Assembly: GCA_965237985.1 (NCBI GenBank)
Contig: OZ250161.1
Coordinates: 1,860,001 to 1,924,000 of the forward strand
DNA from: G965212025 sp965237985
GTDB taxonomy: Bacteria > Pseudomonadota > Gammaproteobacteria > Poriferisulfidales > Oxydemutatoraceae
Reading direction: 5' to 3'
Length of the DNA stretch: 64,000 bases
Position numbers and translations under genes: made by a program
Part shown: positions 27,140 to 36,109 of the stretch, piece by piece
Layout: each line of letters begins with the position of its first letter
Numbering within the stretch: position 1 is the first letter of the stretch
Notes under the pieces: model-generated
The model's input: the letters and a program-made list of their open reading frames with translations, nothing else
What the model was told of the DNA's origin: nothing
Database searches by the model: none

Positions 27140-27415
27140 GGCTTTGAGAAATTAATCTTTAGGCTTGATGGCGATGTTGTGCCTGCCGGCCCGAACAATT
27201 CTGGCAAAACCACTTTGTTGCAGGCAATCGCCGCTCGGTCGCTGTTTCTGAATCGTCGGCAAGAAGCACTGGTGTTATATCAGTGTCGTGGTGGCGCGTG
27301 TCCCAAGGTTCCTGTCTCCAGGCTGTCGTTTCATCCCGTGCCGAGGATATTCTGCGCTTTGACGAGACAGCGCACGGGGAAAGCGTGGACGTTAAAATAG
27401 TGCTTCGCTATGATC
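27059..27415 (+). pseudogene. AAA/RecF-like ATPase fragment
   Basis: The frame encodes KIKITKVVVCNFNGFEKL followed by GPNNSGKTTLLQAI, the N-terminal strand and Walker A motif of AAA_23/RecF/OLD-type ATPases. The frame then loses similarity near 27270, while a different frame continues with a plausible stretch (SSRAEDILRFDETAHGES, VKIVLRYDP), so a frameshift is likely. No Walker B or signature region follows; the gene is truncated within 300 bp. Its 5' end is the sequence triplicated upstream. Confidence 0.7.
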
Positions 27416-27532
27416 CGTAAGTTTTGCCGAGGTGCTGCAGTTGTTGGCCAGGGAAGCGGTTGCGCACCACCAGCCGGATTCCCGGGGCGGACGAAGCAAC
27501 CCGCAGGAAGTGATTTAAAATCCAACTATTCT

Positions 27533-27925
27533 ATGAAACCATTGTCTACCTTCAAGTGCCGTGTCTATCTTGTGCTCGGACATATTGCCCTGTTCGTGGG
27601 TTTTATAGGATTGCTGATTCCCGTCATGCCCACTTCGCCTTTCGTAATCCTGGCAGCGAGCTGTTACGCGAAATCTTCACGGCGTTTCTATACCATGCTG
27701 TTGAAAAACGCTTTTTTTGGTCCGATGATTGTGAATTGGGAAGAAAAGCGTTGTTTGAGTCCGGTCATCAAGATTCCGGCGGCTTTTGTTTTGCTGCTTG
27801 CTTTTAGTGGAAGTTGGTATTTTTTTGCGACATCCCTTCTTTGGCAGGTGCTGATTTTGTCGTTCGGGGTGTTGTTTATTTCGTTGGTATTTCTCATTCC
27901 TTCCTGTCCCCGGGAAGAGAAGTGA
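27533..27925 (+). CDS. DUF454 family membrane protein (YbaN-like)
   Basis: A 130-aa inner-membrane protein. The DUF454 pattern is clear: LGHIALFVGFIGLLIPVMPTSPF, then ASCYAKSSRRFYTMLLKN with a conserved turn, and two further hydrophobic segments (KIPAAFVLLLAFSGSWYFFA; LWQVLILSFGVLFISLVFL). Four membrane helices are likely. The function of the family is unknown. The start at ATG 27533 fits; the frame extends upstream without an alternative that resembles the family. It lies 35 bp upstream of metX. Confidence 0.85.
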   Translation: MKPLSTFKCRVYLVLGHIALFVGFIGLLIPVMPTSPFVILAASCYAKSSRRFYTMLLKNAFFGPMIVNWEEKRCLSPVIKIPAAFVLLLAFSGSWYFFATSLLWQVLILSFGVLFISLVFLIPSCPREEK

Positions 27926-27960
27926 ACTGTTCGTGTATCTGAAAGCAGTGGTTTTTTATC

Positions 27961-29115
27961 GTGGTTAGTCAAGTGGCAAGGAATGTACCGCCGGTAGCTG
28001 CTATGCCGGCAACCCGGCTGCTCGGCTTGTCGGGTGATTTTGGCACTCGTGAGTTTGTTTTTTACCGCGGTGGGCGTTTACGGGATGTGGTGGTCGGTTA
28101 TGAGTCTTGGGGAAGACTTTCATCCAATCGTGACAACGTGGTTTTGTTATTTACCGGCTTATCCGCCTCCGCCCACGCCAGTTGTTCCGAAGGAGATGCC
28201 TCACTTGGCTGGTGGGAGCATTTGATCGGCCCGGGGAAGTCGTTGGACACGAATCGATTTTACGTGGTGTGCGTGAATTCCTTGGGGAGTTGCTTCGGTT
28301 CTACTGGACCTTCTTCCATTTCTCCGGTGTCTGGGAAGCCTTATGGGAGTACTTTCCCGGCTCTAAGCATAGAGGACATAGCCAAGGCTGGGCACCATGC
28401 TTTGTGGGAACAGGGAATCGAACGACCGAAAGCGGTGCTGGGGGGGTCTATGGGGGGTATGAGCGCGCTGGCTTACGCAGTACAGTTTCCCGACGAGTTT
28501 GATTATTTGGTGACCATTTCAGCGGCGTGCCGGGCTTTGCCGTTTACCATTGCCATCCGCTCTATACAGCGCGAAATCATCCGCGACGATCCTGACTGGT
28601 TGAATGGGGATTACCCATTAAGCCAGCAACCTGAAAAGGGCATGAGGGCGGCGAGAAAACTTGGCCTGATGTCTTACCGGGCAGCCGACGAATGGCGATT
28701 TCGCTTTGATCGTGCACGGATTGATCGGAAGCGCCGTTCTGACAAAGCGTACGGGATGGAATTCGAAATCGAGTCATATTTGGACTACAACGCGAGAAAA
28801 TTTGTGCGTACTTTTGATGCCAACAGTTATTTGCAACTATCCCGGGCAATGGACTGGTTTGATCTGGCAGATCATGGCGGTTCGGTAAATGCTGCATTGG
28901 CAAAAATACATGCCCGCCGGATTTTGGTTCTAGGTGTCCCCACGGATACCTTGTTTCCGATTGATCAGCAGGAGGAAATAACTGATGGTCTGCGAAAAGC
29001 CGGCAACCAGGTACGGTTTGAGGCGGTCGATGCTGCTCATGGCCATGATTCCTTTTTAATAGACGATGGCAGTTTTCAGCCCATCCTCGCCGATTTCTTC
29101 TTCGCCATGGATTGA
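27961..29115 (+). CDS. metX: Homoserine O-acyltransferase (MetX family)
   Basis: An alpha/beta hydrolase-fold enzyme of 384 aa that acylates homoserine in methionine synthesis. The nucleophile elbow GGSMGGMSAL carries the catalytic Ser, and the His lies in AAHGHDSFL near the C-terminus; the acidic member is probably the Asp of VPTDTLFP. Family blocks VGYESWGRL, NSLGSCFGSTGPSS and DWLNGDYP are present. In many gammaproteobacteria MetX enzymes use succinyl-CoA and are called MetXS; acyl specificity cannot be read with confidence here. The start may be GTG 27961 or a GTG 15 bases later. Confidence 0.92.
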   Translation: MVSQVARNVPPVAAMPATRLLGLSGDFGTREFVFYRGGRLRDVVVGYESWGRLSSNRDNVVLLFTGLSASAHASCSEGDASLGWWEHLIGPGKSLDTNRFYVVCVNSLGSCFGSTGPSSISPVSGKPYGSTFPALSIEDIAKAGHHALWEQGIERPKAVLGGSMGGMSALAYAVQFPDEFDYLVTISAACRALPFTIAIRSIQREIIRDDPDWLNGDYPLSQQPEKGMRAARKLGLMSYRAADEWRFRFDRARIDRKRRSDKAYGMEFEIESYLDYNARKFVRTFDANSYLQLSRAMDWFDLADHGGSVNAALAKIHARRILVLGVPTDTLFPIDQQEEITDGLRKAGNQVRFEAVDAAHGHDSFLIDDGSFQPILADFFFAMD

Positions 29116-29144
29116 ATTCCCGAGACGCTGAATCGTGCGACGCT

Positions 29145-30467
29145 TCAGCGTTGTGCAAGCGCTTTGTAATCGCGGACCTTTTCTCCGGTATAAAGTTGGC
29201 GGGGGCGCCCGATTCTGGTGGCTCTTTCGGACTTCATTTCATTCCAGTGGCTGATCCAGCCTACCGTACGCGCCATGGCGAAAATGGTGGTAAACGTGGC
29301 CGAAGGCAGTTCCAAGGCATTCAAAATGATGCCAGAATAAAAATCCACGTTGGGATACAGCTTGCGGCTGGTAAAGTACTCATCTTCCAAGGCGATGTCT
29401 TCCAGTTCCCGTGCCGCCGTCAACAGGGGACGGTTGCTGTTGTCTTTTGGAAGGGTGTCCAGTAATTTCCGGCAGCAGGTACGAATGATTTTTGCTCGAG
29501 GATCGTAGTTTTTGTAAATCCGGTGGCCAAAACCCATGAGCTTGAAGGGGTCGCTTTTATTTTTGGCACGTTCAATGTAGTAGCTGACTGGTTTGCCTTC
29601 AGTCACTATCGCTTCAAGCATTTGAATCACCGCTTCATTGGCGCCGCCGTGGGCGGGTCCCCAAAGAGAAGCAACTCCAGCCACAATGGCTGCATAAGGA
29701 TTGGTTTCAGTGCTGCCGCTCAGGCGTACTGCTGAAGTTGAAGCATTTTGCTCGTGGTCAGCGTGCAACAGGAGTATGAGGTCAAGTGCCTTTTCAAACA
29801 CTTCATGCCGTGTAATCCAGGAATCCCTACCGAACGCCATACCTAAAAAGTTTTTTGTGTAGGAAAGGTCGGGGTTTGGCTCCAGCGCTTTCTGTCCCTT
29901 CGTGTGGCGCAAAATTCGTGCCGTTATGACGGGCACTTTGGCAATCAGCCGTAGCGCTGAAAGTTCGCGATGTGCCGCCCGGTCATGTGAATTTCTCTCA
30001 TTATGGTTTTGTGCCGCGAGCAGGCTGAGGGCGGCCATAAGCATTGCCATCGGATGTGCGTTTCTGGAGAAACTGTTTTCCAGTTTTGACAGAGCCGCGT
30101 TGTCGACACTGGTTTCGCATGCCAGTGTCGCGGTGAATTGTTCCAGTTCCTTCTTTTTGGGCAGTTTTCCATAGTAAAGCAGATACGCTGTTTCAACAAA
30201 ATGACTATGCTCGGCAAGCTGCTCTATGGGATATCCCCGATACCACAAATGCCCTTTTAGACCGTCAATGTACGTGATTTTGCTTTCGCAGGAAGCGGTG
30301 GACATGAAGCCCGGATCAAAAGTAAAAAGCCCCGAAAGCTTATATAGTCTCCGGATGTCCAGCGTGTTTGGACCTTCTGTGGCGGGGAGAACGGGCAAGG
30401 AAATCCCGTTGCCCCCGTCTTCATCGCAGAGCCTGAGTGTCTGCTTGCTTCTCCCTGCAACCGGCAT
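29145..30467 (-). CDS. gltA: Citrate synthase
   Basis: It condenses acetyl-CoA and oxaloacetate to citrate. The 440-aa protein is the type II (hexameric) form: TFDPGFMSTASCESKITYIDG (a 20-residue core of this is diagnostic), GYPIEQLAEHS, the catalytic His in LLLHADHEQNAS, GPAHGGANEAV, the second His in MGFGHRIYKNYDPRA and the catalytic Asp in NVDFYSGI. Ten residues after TRIGRPRQLYTG match the usual end. An excellent -10 box lies only about six bases before the ATG, so the message may have no leader. With aceA and icd nearby in the window it supplies the substrate for both. Confidence 0.97.
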   Translation of the reverse strand: MPVAGRSKQTLRLCDEDGGNGISLPVLPATEGPNTLDIRRLYKLSGLFTFDPGFMSTASCESKITYIDGLKGHLWYRGYPIEQLAEHSHFVETAYLLYYGKLPKKKELEQFTATLACETSVDNAALSKLENSFSRNAHPMAMLMAALSLLAAQNHNERNSHDRAAHRELSALRLIAKVPVITARILRHTKGQKALEPNPDLSYTKNFLGMAFGRDSWITRHEVFEKALDLILLLHADHEQNASTSAVRLSGSTETNPYAAIVAGVASLWGPAHGGANEAVIQMLEAIVTEGKPVSYYIERAKNKSDPFKLMGFGHRIYKNYDPRAKIIRTCCRKLLDTLPKDNSNRPLLTAARELEDIALEDEYFTSRKLYPNVDFYSGIILNALELPSATFTTIFAMARTVGWISHWNEMKSERATRIGRPRQLYTGEKVRDYKALAQR

Positions 30468-30472
30468 GCTTT

Positions 30473-30500
30473 ATTATACGGTCTGTGTGGTGAAGCACAA
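30473..30500 (-). promoter_or_regulatory. Candidate gltA promoter placing transcription start at the ATG
   Basis: On the minus strand TTGTGC (30495-30500) and TATAAT (30473-30478) are 16 bases apart. The expected transcription start, about seven bases after the -10, falls at or next to the gltA ATG (30465-30467), implying a leaderless or nearly leaderless transcript. Confidence 0.45.
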
Positions 30501-30703
30501 TAATCTTTTTATCTGTCGTGGGAATTGCTGGGAAGATGGCGTCGCCGTGTTTTTCATGGCAATAGAAATCGGGGCTGATGTTTTTGAGTGATGTCGATCA
30601 CCGGGGTACCAAGCGAAGTCAATACCGGAAAACAGGTTCATTGGCATCTGGGTTTGAAGCTCCAGGTCAGGAAAGATGGTTTCAGGACTAGAATAACAAG
30701 GAA

Positions 30704-31672
30704 ATGGGGACAGAAAAATTCATAGTCACAGGTGCAGCCGGGTTGATCGGCAGCAATGTAGTGCGCGGCTTGAACCAACAGGGCGTGACGGAAATTATTG
30801 CAGTTGACCATTTGGACAGTCTTGGTAAAGCAGCGAATCTGCAGGGCCTGAAAATCATGGACTATTACGATCGCGACGAGTTCATGCAGCTGGTGGAAAA
30901 GCATTACGATTTTGGCGCACTTTCGGCAGTCATCCACGAAGGTGCCTGTACGTCTACGGTAGAACAGGATGGCGTATACATGATGCGTAATAATTTTTCA
31001 TATTCCAAACAGTTGCTTGCTTACTGTCTGGAACGTGATGTGTTTTTTCAATACGCGTCTACCGCCGGGGTTTATGGGCAAAACACGCAATTCCAGGAAG
31101 TGCCGGAAAATGAGAAACCGCGGACGATTTACGCGTATTCGAAATTACTTTTCGATTGCTGGGTGCGCCGACGTTTTCAAGATGCACGTTCGCCGGTTGT
31201 GGCTTTGCGTTATTTCAACGTTTATGGTCGAGGAGAAGGACACAAAGGTTTTATGCGCAGTACGCCGCTGGTTTTTTACTCCCAGTTGCGTGAACGAGGC
31301 TGGGCGGGAGTGTTTGCCGGCGATGAAGCGGTCCCTGCCAGTGGGCATTTGCGCGATTTTGTGTCCGTGGACGATGTGGTTGCCGTCAAGCTCTGGTTTC
31401 TCAATCAGTCCGTTTCCGGGATTTTCAACGTTGGAACCGGTTCAAACTGGGCATTCGAGGAGGTTGCCAAGGCAGTAGTGGACAACTTTGGCCAAGGTGA
31501 ATATCGCTATATTCCTTTTCCAGAGAAATTAAAGGCGGGGTATCAATTCCTGACTCGGGCGGATTTGACATCGCTTCGCCGTGTCGGTTATCGAAACTCT
31601 TTTGTCGAGATGCCCGATGGTGTCAGCGCTTACATTCGATACTTGCTAGCCGAGGATCACAAGTCGCAATAA
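30704..31672 (+). CDS. hldD: ADP-L-glycero-D-manno-heptose 6-epimerase
   Basis: An NADP-dependent short-chain epimerase that makes the heptose donor for lipopolysaccharide inner core. It has the dinucleotide motif VTGAAGLIGSNVVRGL, the YASTAGVYG block, the catalytic Tyr-x3-Lys (YAYSKLLFD), RYFNVYGRGEGHKG and the HldD-specific HLRDFVSVDDVV. The length (322 aa) is usual. The start is ATG 30704, with AAGGA just upstream. It converges on a heptosyltransferase gene, and the two overlap at their 3' ends by 50 bp, a fitting pathway partner. Confidence 0.95.
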   Translation: MGTEKFIVTGAAGLIGSNVVRGLNQQGVTEIIAVDHLDSLGKAANLQGLKIMDYYDRDEFMQLVEKHYDFGALSAVIHEGACTSTVEQDGVYMMRNNFSYSKQLLAYCLERDVFFQYASTAGVYGQNTQFQEVPENEKPRTIYAYSKLLFDCWVRRRFQDARSPVVALRYFNVYGRGEGHKGFMRSTPLVFYSQLRERGWAGVFAGDEAVPASGHLRDFVSVDDVVAVKLWFLNQSVSGIFNVGTGSNWAFEEVAKAVVDNFGQGEYRYIPFPEKLKAGYQFLTRADLTSLRRVGYRNSFVEMPDGVSAYIRYLLAEDHKSQ

Positions 31673-32774
31673 TTTGATCAAGCCTGGCGCAGACCTCCTT
31701 GGTCTTGATTAAATTCATCACCTCCGGGTTTTTTATTTTTTTGCCCCACGGCATGGTTTTTCCACGCCTGCTCCACTTTTTCAGGTGCTCGGCGGTTGCT
31801 TCTGGATAGTGATCAATACACCACCCGGCTTGTATTTTTGGTCCGATGAATTGTGGGTTTGAAGTCGCATACAGCCCGATAACCGGCGTGCTGGAAAAAT
31901 TTGCCAAATGGACCGGGGCGGAATCTACAGTCAGGAGCACATCGACCTCGCTGATCAAGGCCGCCAACTCTTTCAGACTGAGGGTTCCCGGCAACATTTC
32001 CGGTTTGTGGCGCATTTTCTGGCGGATTTTTTCCAACTGGTTTTTCTCCTGTTCGTTTTTACTGGAACTGAGCAGAATTTTCATGCCATGCCGGTCAGCG
32101 GCGTAGTCTGCCACTTCGGCACAGGAGCCTGCGTCCCACCACCGGTATGCGTGTCGGGAACAGGGGCTGATCAGCAAGGTTTTTTTCTGGTGGTCAAGGT
32201 ATCGTTTTGCCACCCTCAAATTTTCATCGTTGAAGCACTGGTCCCAGACCAGGCAATGGTTTTTGATGCCGAGGGCGCGAGTGAAATCAAAAAAACCGTC
32301 TATGACATGATGTGGTTCGGGGTGTGGTTTTACGCGGCAACTGATGAACAGGCCATGCAGTTCTTTAGAACGGGCACGATCGAAACCAACCCGCAGGCGT
32401 GCTTTGATGAAAAGGGAAGCCAGACTGGCGCGCAAAGACAGCTGGATCAGTAACAGGACATCGAATTTTCGACCGATGAGTTTACGTCGAAGTTGCAGGT
32501 AGGCACGCCAGCCGAGGTGTTTTTCGAAAGTAATGAATTCAATTCCCGGAATATCTTTGACCAGTTCTGCTTCTTGCGCCCCGATAATCCAGCTGATTTT
32601 TACTTTTGGCAAAGAAGACCTGATGGTATTGATGACCGGCAGGATATGGGTGATGTCGCCCAGTGCCGACAGGCGCAGGATGCAAATGGTTTTGGGCTGG
32701 CACTTGGCCAAAGCTCCTTGTTTATAGTGATGTGACAGCAGATGCTTCAGCTTGAATTTCCATTTTCTCAGCAT
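31623..32774 (-). CDS. Lipopolysaccharide heptosyltransferase family protein (GT9)
   Basis: A 383-aa glycosyltransferase of family 9 that probably adds heptose to the inner core of lipopolysaccharide. It has the N-terminal family block ILRLSALGDITHILPV, followed by HLGWRAY, RLRVGFDRARSKEL, and the donor-site block VDVLLTVDSAPVHLANFSSTPVIGLY (shown here only in part, with the diagnostic DSAPVHLA). The N-terminus carries about 28 basic residues before the domain. Which heptose position it serves (WaaC, WaaF or WaaQ type) is not certain; the pattern is nearest WaaC/RfaQ-like proteins. It belongs with waaA on the same strand and hldD opposite. Confidence 0.85.
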   Translation of the reverse strand: MLRKWKFKLKHLLSHHYKQGALAKCQPKTICILRLSALGDITHILPVINTIRSSLPKVKISWIIGAQEAELVKDIPGIEFITFEKHLGWRAYLQLRRKLIGRKFDVLLLIQLSLRASLASLFIKARLRVGFDRARSKELHGLFISCRVKPHPEPHHVIDGFFDFTRALGIKNHCLVWDQCFNDENLRVAKRYLDHQKKTLLISPCSRHAYRWWDAGSCAEVADYAADRHGMKILLSSSKNEQEKNQLEKIRQKMRHKPEMLPGTLSLKELAALISEVDVLLTVDSAPVHLANFSSTPVIGLYATSNPQFIGPKIQAGWCIDHYPEATAEHLKKWSRRGKTMPWGKKIKNPEVMNLIKTKEVCARLDQIIATCDPRLASIECKR

Positions 32775-32780
32775 GCCGAA

Positions 32781-33023
32781 TCATGGTTGCCATGAAAGCG
32801 TGTTCGTTGGGAAGTGGATGCGGATTATGGTTTGTTGCCCGACGGTTTTGCCGCATCGCGTGGACACTTTCCATTTTGGGATGCTGGCATTTCCTGCGTC
32901 GCTGATCAAGTCTTCTGGTGCCATGGTTTCTCTCGGCGTTTTTTTCTTGTGACCTGAGGGAAGCATGTCGGCGAGCGGGATGATCACAGTGCCCGACTTC
33001 AGCGGTCTGTTGTGCTTTGTCAT
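32781..33023 (-). CDS. Possible small protein between LPS genes
   Basis: An 80-codon frame lies in the 273-bp gap between the heptosyltransferase gene and waaA, on the same strand. The product is polar and basic, with no motif that I recognise, and no ribosome site precedes its ATG. It may be spurious or a decayed gene. Confidence 0.2.
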   Translation of the reverse strand: MTKHNRPLKSGTVIIPLADMLPSGHKKKTPRETMAPEDLISDAGNASIPKWKVSTRCGKTVGQQTIIRIHFPTNTLSWQP

Positions 33024-33047
33024 GGTCGGCAGGTGATGATTCCCTGT

Positions 33048-34346
33048 TCAGGCAATACCGAATTTCTCAAGTTCCCGGAGATAAGTTGCGACCGGATCAA
33101 CACTGCTTTGCACATGATGTTTTGCCCGGGCCGCCATTTTGCGGAACGCGCCTGATTTCCTGGTTGCCTTACGGAAAACCACGCCGAGTTCACTGGCATT
33201 GTGGACCCTCAGCAGCCCGGTACATTTTTCAAGAACAGCGGCTTCCGGCAGAAAGTTTTTTGTGTAGGGACCAGTCACCTGCGGCGTACCCAGCATTGCG
33301 GCCTCAAGCACATTCTGCCCTCCGCAGGGGAGCAAAGAACCACCGGTAAAAACCAGAGTGGCGTGTTGGATCAGTGCCGGCAGTTCACCAATAGTGTCGG
33401 CAATGTACAGCTGTTTTCCCGCAGGCAGTTCTCCGGCACTGCGTAAAGCTGCCTTGTAATCCAGCGCAAGCGCCAGGGCCTGAATTTTTTTGCCTCTTTG
33501 CGGATGTCTGGGGGCGATGACAAGCAAGTGGTCGTCGGTGCCGGATAAACGAAAGGCTTCCATCACGATTTCATCCTCTCCCTTGTGAGTTGAAGCGGCG
33601 AGCAGGTAAGGGCGTTGAATCAGGTTGGGGAGTTTGTCGGGAAAGCGGGCACCCCACTTGAGGTTGGGGATCACGCTGATGTTTTTTGTCTGGGCACCAA
33701 GGCGGTGGTAGCGCTGCCCATCCTCGGCAGAACGGGCAAAAATATGTGTCACACAATTCAGGCAGGCGCGGTAGTAATGCAGAAGAGGTTTGCTCCAGCT
33801 TATTTTTTTATCCGTGAAACGTGCGTTGACGAGAAACAATGGGATTTTACGGCGGGAGCACAAACGAAAAAGATTCAGCCACAGCTCTGTTTCTACTACC
33901 AGCAGGCATTTAGGAGAAATTTTTCGCAGAAAGTTCGTCCACATCAGGACGCTGTCGACTGGCGCGAATACATGATACGCGCTGTTGCCCAGTCTTTTTT
34001 CCAACAGCTCTGCCGAGGTGGTTGTCACAGTGGTGAAAATTATGGGTCTGTCTGGACGTTTTTTGTGTAGAGATATTGCCAGGGGCAATACGGCATTGAC
34101 TTCACCGACTGAAACGCAATGAAACCATATCGGCGTTTGATTGGCAGGTGGCAGATCCGAGACTTTGAAAATCCCCAGGCGTTGGCGAAGATAGCGCAAA
34201 TTTTGCAGGCGAATGGATTTGTAGAGTGTTTGTCCCAGCCACAGTGGGGCAGCAAGCAGCAACAGGACCAAGTACCCCAACCTGCCCGGGAGCGGCAGGG
34301 GACGTATGGTTTTGTTTTTTGTAGCTTTCAGGGCTGCACGAGCCAC
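33048..34346 (-). CDS. waaA: 3-deoxy-D-manno-octulosonic acid transferase
   Basis: WaaA (KdtA) transfers Kdo to lipid A precursor at the inner membrane. The 432-aa protein has an N-terminal membrane anchor (GRLGYLVLLLLAAPLWLG), RQRLGIF, the IWFHCVSVGEV block with the catalytic region, TTVTTTSAELL, ETELWLNLF, LVNARFTDKK and the C-terminal Kdo/CMP site VFTGGSLLPCGGQNVLEAA. It begins with GTG at 34346 and overlaps the end of the TolC-like gene by 19 bp, so the genes are likely co-transcribed in the order rhodanese, TolC-like, waaA, heptosyltransferase. Length and motifs are complete. Confidence 0.95.
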   Translation of the reverse strand: MARAALKATKNKTIRPLPLPGRLGYLVLLLLAAPLWLGQTLYKSIRLQNLRYLRQRLGIFKVSDLPPANQTPIWFHCVSVGEVNAVLPLAISLHKKRPDRPIIFTTVTTTSAELLEKRLGNSAYHVFAPVDSVLMWTNFLRKISPKCLLVVETELWLNLFRLCSRRKIPLFLVNARFTDKKISWSKPLLHYYRACLNCVTHIFARSAEDGQRYHRLGAQTKNISVIPNLKWGARFPDKLPNLIQRPYLLAASTHKGEDEIVMEAFRLSGTDDHLLVIAPRHPQRGKKIQALALALDYKAALRSAGELPAGKQLYIADTIGELPALIQHATLVFTGGSLLPCGGQNVLEAAMLGTPQVTGPYTKNFLPEAAVLEKCTGLLRVHNASELGVVFRKATRKSGAFRKMAARAKHHVQSSVDPVATYLRELEKFGIA

Positions 34347-35725
34347 GAATCGATTTGTTCTATATGTGCCGAGGTCAGGCTCCCCGCGGTTTTGCGTAAT
34401 TTCAAAGTGCTGATGATGAATTGGTAACGCTCATCCGTATAGTCACGCGCTGCTTTGAAGTAGTCTGTCCTTGCTACCGCGACATCGATGGAAGTGCGCG
34501 TTCCGACCTCGAAACCAGCAGTGACGGCTGTCAATGCAATTTTTGCTGAACCTTTTGCAATTTTCAGTGCTTCCATTTTCCTGATTCCAGACAAGATGTC
34601 CAGATATGACTGGCTGGTGCTTTTTCGTACCGTGCGCCTGACTTTTTCCATCGCTGCAAGTGATGCCTCATACTGCGCCATCGCCTGTTTTGAGGCGTAG
34701 TAAACCGATCCGCCTGAAATCAAGGGCACGGTTAGTTGAATGCCGATGGAGGTTTCTTTGATTTCAACTGGAGTCTGCCCGCCGTGCTGTTCATTTTCCG
34801 ATTTTGTCGCCACCAGATTTATGCTGGGATAGTGCCCGGATTCTTGTACTTTGATTTCCTGAAAGGCGAGGCTGCTCTCAACTTTTGCCACCAACAGTTC
34901 AAGGTTTTTTTCTTCTGCCGACGCAATCCAGGCGCTTTTATTTTCAGGTGCCGGGATTTCCAGCGGGATATTCTCCCGCAGGGGTCGGATGTCCTGTATG
35001 TATCTGCCGACGATGACCGACAGGGCATGTCGCGCTTTGTCTATCTCGTTTTCGGCTCCTATTTCGTCGGACATGGCTTTGTCTCGGGCAGCCCTTGCTC
35101 CGCTTACGTCAGTGATTGCCACCATACCGACCTGAAAACTCTCTATGGCCTGTTCCTGTAATCTTTCCGCGGCTATCCGTTCCTGTTGCCGGTAATTGTG
35201 TTGCTCGTATGCAGACAACAAGTCGAAGTATGCACTTGCCAAGCGCATAATCAGTGACATACGTGTTGCCTCCAGTTCTATTCTGCTTTTTTCAATTTGC
35301 GAACCAGATTGCTTGAAGCGCAAATAGTCGGCACGGTTATAAAGTGTCTGGCTGAGTTGCAGGTTCAATGAATCTGTGTCGAAGGATGAACTGCTGCTCG
35401 TGTCGACGTTTCCGAAACGTCGCCCCTCGATGGTTTGATCTGCCAGGCGACTGGCATTGCCTTGCAGGTTCAATTGCGGCAACAGGCGCGCGCGCGCTAT
35501 GGGCTTGCCTAGTTCAGCCACTTGAAACAAAGCTTTTGCATATTTCAATTCGGTGTCCTGTAGCAACGCTATTTCATACAGTTCCACGATTCCGTAAGAA
35601 GATGATTCGTGGCTCCGCTCTGCTGTGCCGGCATGCAAAACACCAGCTGTCAGGATGGTGGCAAGGGCGACCATCTCAAGCCGGAACTGAGGTTGGTGTT
35701 TAATAAGTCGGCACACCGGGATCAA
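34328..35725 (-). CDS. TolC-family outer membrane channel protein
   Basis: An outer-membrane efflux channel of up to 465 aa, the exit duct for type I secretion or RND pumps. An N-terminal signal peptide (MVALATILTAGVLHAG) is followed by the family pattern LYEIALLQDTELKYAKA, RLLPQLNLQGNAS, LQLSQTLYNR, and a second repeat with GIQLTVPLISGG and EVGTRTSIDVAVARTDYFKA, given here as separate motifs. The two-repeat build and length fit TolC. The start is unclear: TTG 35725 or ATG 35674, the latter giving a shorter signal peptide. The gene sits beside waaA, a frequent arrangement in gammaproteobacteria. Its inner partner is not in the window. Confidence 0.9.
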   Translation of the reverse strand: MIPVCRLIKHQPQFRLEMVALATILTAGVLHAGTAERSHESSSYGIVELYEIALLQDTELKYAKALFQVAELGKPIARARLLPQLNLQGNASRLADQTIEGRRFGNVDTSSSSSFDTDSLNLQLSQTLYNRADYLRFKQSGSQIEKSRIELEATRMSLIMRLASAYFDLLSAYEQHNYRQQERIAAERLQEQAIESFQVGMVAITDVSGARAARDKAMSDEIGAENEIDKARHALSVIVGRYIQDIRPLRENIPLEIPAPENKSAWIASAEEKNLELLVAKVESSLAFQEIKVQESGHYPSINLVATKSENEQHGGQTPVEIKETSIGIQLTVPLISGGSVYYASKQAMAQYEASLAAMEKVRRTVRKSTSQSYLDILSGIRKMEALKIAKGSAKIALTAVTAGFEVGTRTSIDVAVARTDYFKAARDYTDERYQFIISTLKLRKTAGSLTSAHIEQIDSWLVQP

Positions 35726-36059
35726 CCTCGCAACTCCAGGCGTGAATGCCGCCGCGCAAGTTTAGGACGTTCTTGAATTCGGCCTCTTCCATCATATGCA
35801 CCGCTTCGACGCTACGAATACCGTGATGGCAGTACACGACGATATTTTGCTCCTTTTCCAATTTGGCCATTTCTTCTTCCAAGGAAGACAAAGGAATGGA
35901 AATGGAATCTTCAAGTCTTGCGGTTTCGTGTTCCCAAGGTGCCCGGACGTCAATGAGCAAAGGTCGTGCTGTGGTGCCACCCAACAGTTTGTGCAGTTCT
36001 ATGGGGCTGATTTCGCGCAACACACTCCCGACAGGCCTCCTATGACCTTGCTTTTGCAA
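35700..36059 (-). CDS. Rhodanese-like domain protein
   Basis: A single-domain rhodanese of 119 aa. It has PLLIDVRAPWEHETARLEDSI at the start of the domain (only part needed for the match), and the active-site loop VYCHHGIRS with the catalytic Cys, then LRGGIHAWS at the end. The family transfers sulfur atoms or acts as a redox sensor; the natural substrate is unknown. The 3' end overlaps the TolC-like frame by 26 bp if the longer TolC start is used. It lies 50 bp from the divergent thiC gene; a sulfur link to thiamine synthesis is possible but unproven. Confidence 0.88.
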   Translation of the reverse strand: MQKQGHRRPVGSVLREISPIELHKLLGGTTARPLLIDVRAPWEHETARLEDSISIPLSSLEEEMAKLEKEQNIVVYCHHGIRSVEAVHMMEEAEFKNVLNLRGGIHAWSCEVDPGVPTY

Positions 36060-36109
36060 GCTTCACGGAACCATTATAAACTAACCGTTCCCTCAGCAGG
36101 TGCAATTCA

